A stretch of DNA of 64,000 bases from Puteibacter caeruleilacunae (lineage in GTDB: Bacteria; Bacteroidota; Bacteroidia; Bacteroidales; Prolixibacteraceae): the NCBI GenBank assembly GCA_005217565.1, contig SJCO01000016.1, positions 121,450 through 185,449 on the forward strand, read 5' to 3'. The notes beneath the pieces are model-generated. The model searched no databases. It saw nothing but the letters and a program-made list of their open reading frames with translations, and was not told the DNA's origin. A program made the translations under genes and the position numbers. This document shows, in pieces, positions 46,262 to 55,771 of this stretch. Position 1 is the first letter of the stretch. Every line of letters starts with the position of its first letter.

Positions 46262-47008
46262 CTACCTCAGACAATATCTCTCAAAATTCTTCAGCGCCTT
46301 TTTACTAAATCCTTCATCAATCACCAACAGCTTCCCTTCTGAATTAATAAATACCATTGTAGGTGTCCCTTGTACACCATACTTAATCTTGGCGTCGCTA
46401 TGATTTCCCTGAAAATCAGATCCTAATTCCCAAGGAATTTTATACTTGCTCTTATACCCTTTAAGCTGTTCCTGATCATCAGCAAAACACAGACTAACCA
46501 CCTCGACTTTATTGTGATCTAATCTTTCATAAATATCAGCAATGTACTTTATCCCATCTCTCCCCATACAACTAAGACCATAAAAAATCAGCAATACATC
46601 CTTCTCTTCAGCAATATCTGAAAGATTGTGCTTCTCAGCATCACTTGTCGTCCAGGAGAAGTCGTAATACTGATTCCCTTTCTTCAACTGGTCAGTCTTT
46701 ACATGCTTATCTAACGATAGCGCATAAGCCTTCAATTTATTCTCAGGAGTCAGCTTGTCTAATGCCCACCGAATCTTGCACTTTTTCATGTGCTTTCTAA
46801 CCAGATACATATTTGTTAGGCTCACATCGTTGTTGGGATTTTCACTACATACCTTTGCGACTTCTTTCAGTGCTTTATTGTATCCACAGTTGGCCCATAT
46901 ACTATCAATACTGGCGCGACATTGTTCTTTAGTCAGTTCTGTTGTTGATTGGGCATTTCCGTATGAAAATACCATTAGGAGAATTAGTATTATAAAAGGT
47001 CGTTTCAT
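46262..47008 (-). CDS. Thioredoxin-like (TlpA/AhpC-type) exported protein without CXXC
   Basis: A 248-residue exported protein with signal peptide (MKRPFIILILLMVFSYGNAQ). A helical linker domain (about 25-120) with several cysteines precedes a thioredoxin-like domain (about 125-248). The strand and active-site loop read VLLIFYGLSCMGRDGIKY, with a single cysteine where C-x-x-C is expected. The cis-proline loop YGVQGTPTMVFINSEG is typical. A lone N-terminal cysteine could still act as a resolving or peroxidatic residue, but disulfide exchange of the usual TlpA kind is doubtful. The next gene starts 27 bp after its stop. Confidence 0.82.
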   Translation of the reverse strand: MKRPFIILILLMVFSYGNAQSTTELTKEQCRASIDSIWANCGYNKALKEVAKVCSENPNNDVSLTNMYLVRKHMKKCKIRWALDKLTPENKLKAYALSLDKHVKTDQLKKGNQYYDFSWTTSDAEKHNLSDIAEEKDVLLIFYGLSCMGRDGIKYIADIYERLDHNKVEVVSLCFADDQEQLKGYKSKYKIPWELGSDFQGNHSDAKIKYGVQGTPTMVFINSEGKLLVIDEGFSKKALKNFERYCLR

Positions 47009-47108
47009 GATATTTAGTTTTATTGGAACTACTACAATTAAAAATTATTTATCCGATAGATTAAGTCTTAAATATGAATAGTTTATGGGATCGTAAAGTT
47101 TAGATTCA

Positions 47109-47594
47109 TTAAAACAATCCTCCCAGCAGTCTACTGTAAAAACCATTACGTTTAGGTCTTTTTTCTCTTTCACCATCATCAGGATGTACCATGTGCAGAA
47201 CCCTAAAATTCTTCTGATTAACTGCCAATCGAAAAACACCATCATACACGTAAGGCATTGTAATTTTCCGATCACCATCAATCAGTGTAACAACACCCTT
47301 CGATACCTGATACTCAAATCGACTTCCCCCGAAGAATAGTTTGCCAAAATGAGGCTCCATCACAGCCACACCATCAGCTTGAAAATCGATTAACACACTG
47401 TTAAAGTCGAATAGTTCGGCTTTCGATAAATTAGTTAATTCAGCACTTGGCTGCATAGAAAAGCCCCCGATAACAAACTTCCCCCGAACTTTTCCAGGAT
47501 TAGATGGAACAAATGCTGATGTTCCAATGAAGACTACAATTAGCACTAAAATTGCTACACTACGGTTAGCTAGTTTAATCAAATTATGACTCAT
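47109..47594 (-). CDS. Uncharacterised exported or anchored protein
   Basis: A 161-residue protein with an N-terminal hydrophobic segment (about 13-30; SVAILVLIVVFIGTSAFV) that may be a signal peptide or anchor. The rest is a compact beta-rich domain (RGKFVIGGFSMQPSAEL, then LFFGGSRFEYQVSKGVVTLIDG), perhaps lipocalin- or DUF-like. The C-terminus is basic (REKRPKRNGFY). It is the first gene of the minus-strand envelope cluster that continues to 43255. I do not recognise the family. Confidence 0.7.
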   Translation of the reverse strand: MSHNLIKLANRSVAILVLIVVFIGTSAFVPSNPGKVRGKFVIGGFSMQPSAELTNLSKAELFDFNSVLIDFQADGVAVMEPHFGKLFFGGSRFEYQVSKGVVTLIDGDRKITMPYVYDGVFRLAVNQKNFRVLHMVHPDDGEREKRPKRNGFYSRLLGGLF

Positions 47595-47683
47595 ACAAGG
47601 TTGCTTTTTTAGTTTGACTCGCTAATTTACAAAAAAACAATTATCATGCCACACATTACCCAAAAAACGCAGCCTTCAAAAAC

Positions 47684-50080
47684 TTAATCTAGCTGACTCA
47701 ATTTTTGGTCATCAGCCCCTACTATAGTGAATTTCTTAACAAGTGAATGTCCTTGTTCGTCAACAAACGTTATTACATGGTCGCCCTCATCAGGATTCAA
47801 CTCTTTTTGATGAATCTGGCAGGTTGAACCTATAAACTCACCATCAAGATGCCAAAACACCTCAGTCTGGGGATTCTGATGAGCCAGCTCAAACACCACC
47901 TTACCGCGGGTTCCATCCAGCTCTATAGGAACGAATATACGATCGTTGTTACGAGGATAAATCAACTCCATAACCTGCTGCTCACGAACCGAATTACAGT
48001 CTTCCCGATAAGGAGGTAACGGTCGGTATAACGGATTACGTTGCTTGTAATACCACTCCATAGCTGGAGGCAATACAAACCAACTTTGATGCACCATATT
48101 ACTTACCAATTCACAGTCGGCATTTACTCGATATCTACGAGTGGCATCAAGATGTACCAATTGATGATATTTACATGTTCCTGATCGCAAGCCGGCCTTT
48201 GCAATCAATATCGTATCGACATGCTCACACCACCGCCCGGCAAGAGCTCCACTTTCGCGACAAACAGCAGCCTCCACCATGTCATCATATGGTTCATCAA
48301 ACCAACCCGTTTCAGGCAACAGACCAAATACATCAAACATTAATGGCGCAGCCATACTCACACCTGTTAGTCCTGGGCGACCTTCTCCGTCGGCATTTCC
48401 AACCCATACTCCAACAACATAATCAGGTGTTACTCCTATAGCCCAGGCATCTCGAAAACCAAAACTGGTTCCTGTTTTCCATCCAACTTTACGAGCAGAA
48501 GAAAACGATTTCCATCCACTCTCCCCATCCGGACGATTAACTTCTAACAAGGCTTGCAATGTCTGATATGCCGATGCTGCACCTAATAACGATTCCTCAC
48601 TCCCACGACCTCTTCTTAAAGAATCGCCCAATACATATTGAGGAGCGTTTAAATCATTCGGGAAATATAAGCCATCATAGGTATTGTAATGCTTAACACA
48701 TCTGGCTAAAGCACCATACATTCCACACAATTCCCACAACTTTCCCTCTGCACCTCCTAGTATCAACGATAATCCATAATGACTCGCTGGTCGGTTTAGC
48801 GTTTCCATCCCCATCTTTTTCAACAGGTAATGCAAGCGTTCCACCCCATAGTCTCGCAACATACGCACAGAAGGCACATTTAGTGAACGTGATAATGCTT
48901 TTTGTGCTGGTACAGCACCATCATAATGGAGGTTAAAATTCTTTGGCGAATAGCCGGCAATCTGCGTAGGAATATCAGCAATAAGCGTGTTAGGAAGAAT
49001 CTCACCATCGTGAAGCATACTGGCAAAAAGAAACGGTTTCAATACACTTCCCGTACTTCGGGGAGCACGAATTACATCCACCTGATTACCATGATTCTCT
49101 TTTCCTGTTTGTCGTGTATTTCCGATATAAGCAATCGACTGATTATGCTCTACATCTAACACCAACACAGCCATATTATGAATCTCATTGGCTTCTAAGT
49201 CGTGCTGATGACGCGAAACAATATGGTTTATTCGCTGTTGCAGTCCTTCATCAATTGCACTCGTAACACATTCCCCTTTATGTTCTTTATGAGCACGATC
49301 TAACAAATGCTGAGCTGTTTGAGGCAAGCGGTGAATCTTTTGTGGAACCTCTTCCATTTTTGCCAGCTTGCAAGTAGTCGAATCAATTGTTCCCAGCGCA
49401 CATAACCGATCAAGCAGCCTATCGCGCTTACGCTTTAATCGAATGCTATTCTTTCCAGGATAAATCAGTGACGGAGCATTAGGTAGGACAGCCAACATTG
49501 CAGCTTCAGCCCATGATAGATCATCTGCATCGCGACCAAAATATCGCCATGCGGCAGCATCAATACCAACAACGTTACCACCAAAAGGAGCATGAGATGC
49601 ATACAATGCCAGTATCTCATCTTTAGAATAACGCAACTCCAGTCGCGTTGCCCAAATCATCTCCACCAGCTTCTGATAGATGTTTCTCGATTTACCTTTA
49701 CGGGCAATACGCACCAACTGCATACTTAAAGTACTTCCACCGCTAACAATCTTCCCTGCCTTAATATCCTGAATTACAGCACGCCCCAATGCCACTGGAT
49801 TTATTCCAGGATGATATCGAAAATACTGATCCTCAAAGGTAATCAAAGCAGTTGCAAACTTCTCTGGTGTATCCCCTCTTTCAGGGAAACGCCACTGTCC
49901 ATCATCAGCAATACGAGCCCCCAATAATTTTCCCTTCCTACCATAAAGAATTGTTGATGTTGGATCATCAAACAACTTTGCAGGCAGACAAAGCCAGTAT
50001 ACAAGCAACAGAATTGCTGCTCCAAAAAGGAATACCCACTTTCGTTTGCTTTGCCAATATGTTAGAGAAATGAAATTCAT
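47684..50080 (-). CDS. pbpC: Penicillin-binding protein 1C
   Basis: A 798-residue inner-membrane bifunctional peptidoglycan synthase. A TM helix (about 15-32) is followed by the GT51 glycosyltransferase (TFEDQYFRYHPGI, GGSTLSMQLVRIARKGKSRN). The transpeptidase follows, with SVLKPF, SLN in SRSLNVPSVRML and KTGTS in GWKTGTSFGFRDAWAIG. The C-terminal PBP1C domain covers about residues 700-790 (VMELIYPRNNDRIFVPIELDG). It lies 65 bp downstream of the alpha-2-macroglobulin gene, the partnership seen as pbpC-yfhM in E. coli. The two are thought to cooperate in repair and defence of the periplasm. Confidence 0.96.
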   Translation of the reverse strand: MNFISLTYWQSKRKWVFLFGAAILLLVYWLCLPAKLFDDPTSTILYGRKGKLLGARIADDGQWRFPERGDTPEKFATALITFEDQYFRYHPGINPVALGRAVIQDIKAGKIVSGGSTLSMQLVRIARKGKSRNIYQKLVEMIWATRLELRYSKDEILALYASHAPFGGNVVGIDAAAWRYFGRDADDLSWAEAAMLAVLPNAPSLIYPGKNSIRLKRKRDRLLDRLCALGTIDSTTCKLAKMEEVPQKIHRLPQTAQHLLDRAHKEHKGECVTSAIDEGLQQRINHIVSRHQHDLEANEIHNMAVLVLDVEHNQSIAYIGNTRQTGKENHGNQVDVIRAPRSTGSVLKPFLFASMLHDGEILPNTLIADIPTQIAGYSPKNFNLHYDGAVPAQKALSRSLNVPSVRMLRDYGVERLHYLLKKMGMETLNRPASHYGLSLILGGAEGKLWELCGMYGALARCVKHYNTYDGLYFPNDLNAPQYVLGDSLRRGRGSEESLLGAASAYQTLQALLEVNRPDGESGWKSFSSARKVGWKTGTSFGFRDAWAIGVTPDYVVGVWVGNADGEGRPGLTGVSMAAPLMFDVFGLLPETGWFDEPYDDMVEAAVCRESGALAGRWCEHVDTILIAKAGLRSGTCKYHQLVHLDATRRYRVNADCELVSNMVHQSWFVLPPAMEWYYKQRNPLYRPLPPYREDCNSVREQQVMELIYPRNNDRIFVPIELDGTRGKVVFELAHQNPQTEVFWHLDGEFIGSTCQIHQKELNPDEGDHVITFVDEQGHSLVKKFTIVGADDQKLSQLD

Positions 50081-50108
50081 TACAATGAGGCCTCACTATA
50101 TGAATAAA

Positions 50109-50133
50109 GAAGCTCCACAAATTGCGGAGCTTC
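50109..50133 (-). terminator. Hairpin between the alpha-2-macroglobulin and PBP1C genes
   Basis: GAAGCTCC (50109-50116) pairs perfectly with GGAGCTTC (50126-50133) around a 9-nt loop. On the minus strand only CTTTATTC follows, so it may attenuate rather than stop transcription into pbpC. Confidence 0.5.
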
Positions 50134-50145
50134 AAATATTTAATC

Positions 50146-53100
50146 TTATTCTTTCACCACTTCAATCCACTGACCCGGTTTTCTGGCGTGGATGCGATCG
50201 TCATACATTGCATCACAGCTTACTGTTGGCAGATAATATCGTCCCACATATGAAGCATTCAGTGCAACACTAAACGTCTTAACCTTTTGCTTATTGATAT
50301 TGAAATAAGTATACACCCGATCGTCGCGGATATCCTGATAAGTAGGTTGATCTTCCTGCTTCTCCTCATCAATATCACCGAAACGTGTATTTACGATTTC
50401 CCAACCTGATGGGAAAATCTGAGTCAATGCCATTTGCTCATAATCGTTCATCGTTCCTGGATTCTTAATCGTTACCTCTGCCATAAAATCAGTTCCCTGT
50501 GTAAGCTTGCTAACATCAATTGCTTTACCATTCATATCGGTATATTTCACCTGAAGGATAAGATTTGATGATGCTGCAGTTTTATCGCCAGTCTCAGGAA
50601 TACCGCTAGTCATCACTCGAGCATATAAAATACCTTCAGATCGATTACTGATGTTAACCTTAGTCTCACCTGTTGCAACCTCAAGAGGTACCTGGTAAAC
50701 CGGACGATCAGAAGTCAGCTCTTTCGCTGCACCTCCATTTAAGGCATACTTGAAACTCAACCTTCCTTGATCTCCCTGTCCGGCAAACTCCGACATGGCA
50801 ATCAAGCAATAAGCAGTAGTCTGCGTACTCATCCATCTGTCGCGCGACAATTCCGCTGATATTTTCTGTACAATAGGGAAGGCTTCAGTCTTGCGATCCA
50901 TCAAACTCAATGTTTCTAATATCATGGCTCTATCGCGCAATGCCGAACCAAATGTTCCCCAATGTTCACGATAAGCTTTCACCTCTTTACTCAAATCTGT
51001 GATCAACTTCACGGCCACTGCCTTTTGACCAATAATCTGGTACGTAGCAGCCAATCGCCATTTTGCAGCATCGGTTAAATCCGAACGCTCACGCAACCTG
51101 TTCATCGATCCCAAATCAGGAGAACCAGCCAATGCCAGTGTATATAGACGATAAGCCTGCATCAAATCATTGCGTCGATAGAAGTAACCACCACGGAACA
51201 TGGAAGGCTCCCACGACTGGGCTGCATTTTTCTGATATCTCAACCAAGCCGACTTCAAGCCGATTGGCAAGGTATATCCTTTCTCTTCTGCTTTAAGCAT
51301 AAAATGCCCTGCATAACTCGTTCCCCAATCACTAGGTTCATCACGCCCCGGCCAATAACTAAATCCTCCATTGGCAAGTTGGAAACTCATCAAGCGGTTC
51401 AAGCCAGCACGTACATTCTCTTCAATCTTCACCTTCTGCTCTGAAGTCAGCTCCACAACAGTCTGCAAGAACAATTGAGGGAATACCGCTGAGGTAGTCT
51501 GCTCGATACAACCATGAGGATAACCAATTAGATACTCCAAACGGCGACCAAAGTCAACAGGAGGGATAGATGAGATTTCCAATACTCCTTTATTGGTACC
51601 TTTCATACCCGGAAGCTTAACCATGTGCTCCCAGCTCTGACCGGCTTTTAGGATTGTGTCAACCATATTTACAACACGTGGATTTGGATTACGAACATCC
51701 AACTCAATATCGTAGGTTGCCTTATCGCCATTACTTTCTGCAATCACTTTAACTTTACCAATACCAAGCTTCGAGGCAACTTTCAAATCAAAGTCGACTA
51801 CCTGCTCACCAACCTCTGTAAACTTAATATTCTTTTGCTGTTCTCCAGTAATTTGGAGATATTCATTCGATTCAATACGAACCTTCACATCTTTCACCTT
51901 AGGATCCATTGCAAAGACTGTCACCGGTAGTTTCACCGATTCGCCAGGTCCTAATACCCTAGGCAAGGTAGCCAGCACCATCAGCGGTTTACGTACCTTA
52001 GATGTCTGCTCTGCCGAGCCATAAGCTCCCTGATCTCCTGCCACAACCATCGTCCTTACAGAACCAACATAATTAGGCATGGTAAACTGATGTACCTTAC
52101 TATCACCAGCCTCCAATGTATACGGACCGTAGAACATTACCACAGGCTTAAATCTATTTGCTTTTGCGTCTTTCTTTCCTCTCAGATTCTCATCACCACC
52201 AACAGCAAATGCTTTCTCCAATCGTGCCCCAAAGGCCCCCATTACCAAATCATACATATCCCAACTCTTCACACCCAAAGCTTCACGGGCATAGAAAGTA
52301 TTCCAAGGATTAGGCGTTTTAAAACGAGTAAGATCAAGCAGTCCGTCATCAACAACAGCCACCGTATAAGTCATTTTCTTTCCATTGGTCTCAGCAACCT
52401 TCACCTCAAACTTCTTCTCTGGCTCAATGACATCAGCCACCTTAACCGAAGGATTCAGTCGCGTTGCAGGATCTTCAACCATAATAGGAATAACACCATA
52501 CATACGCACAGGTAAATCATTTTCAACCTGAGCATGAGGCTGTACAAGACTAACATGCACATAAGCATTAGGCGCCATATCAGGAGTTACTTTGAAAGAA
52601 AACTTAGTCTCTTTAGCTTCTGTATCTACCCAGAAAGCGTTCAACACCTTCGCGCCAGTCTCAATACTCACCAGAGCTTTACCCTGTTTTGATGAAGGAA
52701 TCTTCACTGTAGCCTGCTCACCTACCTGATACTTCTTCTTATCAGCACTAAATGATAAAACAGTTGCCTGTCCTGGCATTCCTTCTGGAGTTACACCATA
52801 CCATTTCGAAAAATATGCTGTTACACCAGCCGAATGACCACTTTCAGGATCCATTACCCTAATCAGGTATCGTCCGTAATCGCGCCAATTATTATATGCA
52901 ATGTTCAATTTGAATTTAGCTTTACCCATCTGAGATGAAATCACCTGCTGCGATACCACGCGTGTTGAAGAGCGCCCAATATAGGAAGCCAGATTCTCAT
53001 CATCAGAATCCCACCACCAACGCCAATCGATCTTATATACTTTCACCATCAGCTCTTTCCTTGTCAAAGGATTACCTTCTGGATCAACAGTTGCCACTTC

Positions 53101-55707
53101 TACTTCATGATCCTTATCGGTAAGGAACCAACCATTATCAGATTCAGGCAAACGCATTCCAACAAACGCATTGTACGGAGCGTAAGGAATGCGTTGCATA
53201 TCGATACTATAATCGCCACCTGCCTCAAATACTCGAGTAACAAAATTCGCATTCAGCATTCCTGGTGCCGATGAATTTCCTTTAACGTTAAGCTTAACAA
53301 CTGCTTTACCATTCTGATCGATCTTACCATCGAATACCACTTGCTCGTCGGCGTAGAACGACTTAGCAGGATCATCAAACTGATAACGTGGATATCCTTC
53401 AAAGGAAGTCTTACGTGGAGATAATCGCAGACTAATATTGGCTTTCATATTACGAGCAGTTGCTCCATGCAACCACTTCACATCCATCGTTGTTTGTTGT
53501 TCCGCCTTACCAGCTTCCAGCATCTCTGTTCCAAAATCAAGATTGATCTTCAAACGATTAGGCTTAACAGTCTCCACTTTTATTCGTTTGGTAAAAGTAG
53601 CGCCCCCCACCTTTATGCGAGCATTCCAGTTTCCTGTTGGTGCTTCCGGATCGGTAGAAGTGGTAAAAGCATAAAAACCATTCACTCCTTTAGTACTCAC
53701 CTTGTGCTTAACCACCTGTCCTTCCGGATTTCTAAGCTCAAATATCACAGGATGATTGTTTGGCAACACCTCATTTTCATCCTCCAATACAAATGTCAGA
53801 TAGATCTTATCACCCGGACGCCAAACGCCGCGTTCACCATAGATATATCCTTTAATCCCTTTTTGAACAACCTGTCCGCCTACATCAAAATTACTTAGCG
53901 ACAAGGCAGAGCCATCATCCAAGCGTAAATATCCTCGCTGATCACCTTTCTTCGCAACCAACAAATAAGGTTTACGATCAAGCTTTATCTCAGTCAAACC
54001 ATCATTACTGGTCTTACCCGAAGCCATCAACTGATTCTGATAATTATAGATCTCAAGGGTAACACCAGATTCAGGAGCTACAGTAAGCAAATTACTCACA
54101 GCACAAGTCAGCGTATGGTCATTTCCTTCTTTTGCTATGATACCAAGATCTGATGCAAATATATTGCGTGATACAAAGTGATCTGAATTGTAATATGAAA
54201 CATGACAAGGATTGCGTCTCTCATTCCAACGATAACCACGTGGATTGTAGTAGCTGCTGTACCAACCAGGTTGATCCCATTCTTGCATCTCATCTTCCAG
54301 CTCTTGCTGAGCTGCCAACTCTTCCATGTTAGTCAGATTTTCATCTGTTTCCTCATCTCCGCATCCGTATAATGAATAAGCTTTACGGAAGCGCAATTCA
54401 ACGCGATAAATTGCCCCTGGATGTACATCAATATACTTGGCAATATCGATGGTATGAGCATTCCATTTTCTTAAATCTACCGCTTGATTCTCTCCAAGAT
54501 TCAGTTTCTTCTGAAGAATCAAACGTCCGAATTTACGTAGTTCTCCAGAATTATTCATGCGATTATCCTGGAAGAAACTCAGAATATTCTTTTCAAATAT
54601 TTCAATAACACGAAGATCAACAGCCTTTAAACTTACCGCTTCAAAAGGCAATATCAAACCTTGTGATGATGGGGAGATTACACCTTTACCAATGAGACGA
54701 ACAGCTGGTTTAATATCCTCAAATGTTACCATCATCGTGGTACTCTTGTACAATGGATAATCCATTGCATTACGAACTCCTTGCTCTACACTCAACTCCT
54801 TATTTCCAGATAAACGTCGCTTAGGATAAGCTTTTAATTCATTTCCATCGATAATGAATTTAAAATCAGAATAATCCTGAAGGCGTATTAAACCTTTTAG
54901 ATCTTGTCCCTTCTGCAAAGCATCAGAAAAACGAATAGAAAGATACTGCTCTGGTTTTTGAACCACTAAAGCATTCAGTACCTTAAATACATTCAATGCT
55001 GGAACCTTCACTTCCAGCTCACCTTCTTCACTCAAACCAATAGGATCGCCCTCCCAAGAAACCTTTAAAACACCTTCAACATCCTTACGCACAAGACTGT
55101 CAACCACAAAATGGTGTTGCTTACCATCAGCAGCATGAGTCCACTGTACAGGCATCTCCTGACCGTCATATTCGGCCTTCATTACCTTCTCTATTTCTTG
55201 ATCAGCAATTACGTCGGCAGTAGTAATGTATCCCTTAAAATTTTGGGTCCCCATGTCCTGCTTATCGTACGTTTGCAATCCCTCTCCTGTAACACTAAAA
55301 CTCTGGCGGATCACCTGAAAGCTAAACGACAGCTTTTCATACTTCGATTCCACCTCAAGCAATTTACCCAGCATAAAGTCGGCCTTATATTGGCGACCAG
55401 AGACTAACTTCTCACTTGGATGAAACTCAATGGTACGAGCATCTTTCCAATACGCCTTACCGTCGACCTGGGGGGTCAACTTAAACAGCTGCTCTTCGAT
55501 CTCCTGACCTGCCATGATCTCTTTCTCTGTCTCTTCAGCAAGTTTAATTTGTAATGGTGCCTTAGCCGAGATCACACCTGTTGTGAAAGCTGTGACATAC
55601 TCTCCAAAGCCAGGATCAACTTGAATAGGCTTAGCAGGCTGATTGTTACATGAAATAATCGTGGTTAGGATAATAACCAGCGACAAAAGGAAATTGAGTT
55701 GTTTCAT
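50146..55707 (-). CDS. Bacterial alpha-2-macroglobulin lipoprotein
   Basis: An 1853-residue lipoprotein (LVIILTTIISC, then NNQPAKP). Macroglobulin domains fill the first 1100 residues, including the conserved MG segment GVKGYIYGERGVWRPGD-like stretch (KGIKGYIYGERGVWRPGD). The A2M core follows, with the thioester motif CIEQ at residues 1400-1403 in YPHGCIEQTTSAVFPQ. A terpenoid-cyclase-like helical thioester domain and the C-terminal MG10 domain (ending MYDDRIHARKPGQW) complete it. Such proteins trap attacking proteases covalently in the periplasm. It is paired with PBP1C. Length and order match the E. coli YfhM type, though longer by about 200 residues. Confidence 0.96.
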   Translation of the reverse strand: MKQLNFLLSLVIILTTIISCNNQPAKPIQVDPGFGEYVTAFTTGVISAKAPLQIKLAEETEKEIMAGQEIEEQLFKLTPQVDGKAYWKDARTIEFHPSEKLVSGRQYKADFMLGKLLEVESKYEKLSFSFQVIRQSFSVTGEGLQTYDKQDMGTQNFKGYITTADVIADQEIEKVMKAEYDGQEMPVQWTHAADGKQHHFVVDSLVRKDVEGVLKVSWEGDPIGLSEEGELEVKVPALNVFKVLNALVVQKPEQYLSIRFSDALQKGQDLKGLIRLQDYSDFKFIIDGNELKAYPKRRLSGNKELSVEQGVRNAMDYPLYKSTTMMVTFEDIKPAVRLIGKGVISPSSQGLILPFEAVSLKAVDLRVIEIFEKNILSFFQDNRMNNSGELRKFGRLILQKKLNLGENQAVDLRKWNAHTIDIAKYIDVHPGAIYRVELRFRKAYSLYGCGDEETDENLTNMEELAAQQELEDEMQEWDQPGWYSSYYNPRGYRWNERRNPCHVSYYNSDHFVSRNIFASDLGIIAKEGNDHTLTCAVSNLLTVAPESGVTLEIYNYQNQLMASGKTSNDGLTEIKLDRKPYLLVAKKGDQRGYLRLDDGSALSLSNFDVGGQVVQKGIKGYIYGERGVWRPGDKIYLTFVLEDENEVLPNNHPVIFELRNPEGQVVKHKVSTKGVNGFYAFTTSTDPEAPTGNWNARIKVGGATFTKRIKVETVKPNRLKINLDFGTEMLEAGKAEQQTTMDVKWLHGATARNMKANISLRLSPRKTSFEGYPRYQFDDPAKSFYADEQVVFDGKIDQNGKAVVKLNVKGNSSAPGMLNANFVTRVFEAGGDYSIDMQRIPYAPYNAFVGMRLPESDNGWFLTDKDHEVEVATVDPEGNPLTRKELMVKVYKIDWRWWWDSDDENLASYIGRSSTRVVSQQVISSQMGKAKFKLNIAYNNWRDYGRYLIRVMDPESGHSAGVTAYFSKWYGVTPEGMPGQATVLSFSADKKKYQVGEQATVKIPSSKQGKALVSIETGAKVLNAFWVDTEAKETKFSFKVTPDMAPNAYVHVSLVQPHAQVENDLPVRMYGVIPIMVEDPATRLNPSVKVADVIEPEKKFEVKVAETNGKKMTYTVAVVDDGLLDLTRFKTPNPWNTFYAREALGVKSWDMYDLVMGAFGARLEKAFAVGGDENLRGKKDAKANRFKPVVMFYGPYTLEAGDSKVHQFTMPNYVGSVRTMVVAGDQGAYGSAEQTSKVRKPLMVLATLPRVLGPGESVKLPVTVFAMDPKVKDVKVRIESNEYLQITGEQQKNIKFTEVGEQVVDFDLKVASKLGIGKVKVIAESNGDKATYDIELDVRNPNPRVVNMVDTILKAGQSWEHMVKLPGMKGTNKGVLEISSIPPVDFGRRLEYLIGYPHGCIEQTTSAVFPQLFLQTVVELTSEQKVKIEENVRAGLNRLMSFQLANGGFSYWPGRDEPSDWGTSYAGHFMLKAEEKGYTLPIGLKSAWLRYQKNAAQSWEPSMFRGGYFYRRNDLMQAYRLYTLALAGSPDLGSMNRLRERSDLTDAAKWRLAATYQIIGQKAVAVKLITDLSKEVKAYREHWGTFGSALRDRAMILETLSLMDRKTEAFPIVQKISAELSRDRWMSTQTTAYCLIAMSEFAGQGDQGRLSFKYALNGGAAKELTSDRPVYQVPLEVATGETKVNISNRSEGILYARVMTSGIPETGDKTAASSNLILQVKYTDMNGKAIDVSKLTQGTDFMAEVTIKNPGTMNDYEQMALTQIFPSGWEIVNTRFGDIDEEKQEDQPTYQDIRDDRVYTYFNINKQKVKTFSVALNASYVGRYYLPTVSCDAMYDDRIHARKPGQWIEVVKE

Positions 55708-55771
55708 CTGCGTTGTTTTATAAGATTATTTGATAAAATGATTTCTAGATTTTCAGATTCAATCTACTGTT

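Noticed and set aside
47045..47281. 78-codon minus-strand open frame overlapping the 47109-47594 gene
   Set aside because: It overlaps a better frame with a hydrophobic N-terminus and sensible spacing; no domain is recognised.
52090..52515. 141-codon plus-strand open frame inside the alpha-2-macroglobulin gene
   Set aside because: It lies opposite a certain gene, and its product is low in complexity and has no family features.
53467..53898. 143-codon plus-strand open frame inside the alpha-2-macroglobulin gene
   Set aside because: Same reason: a shadow of the real gene on the other strand.
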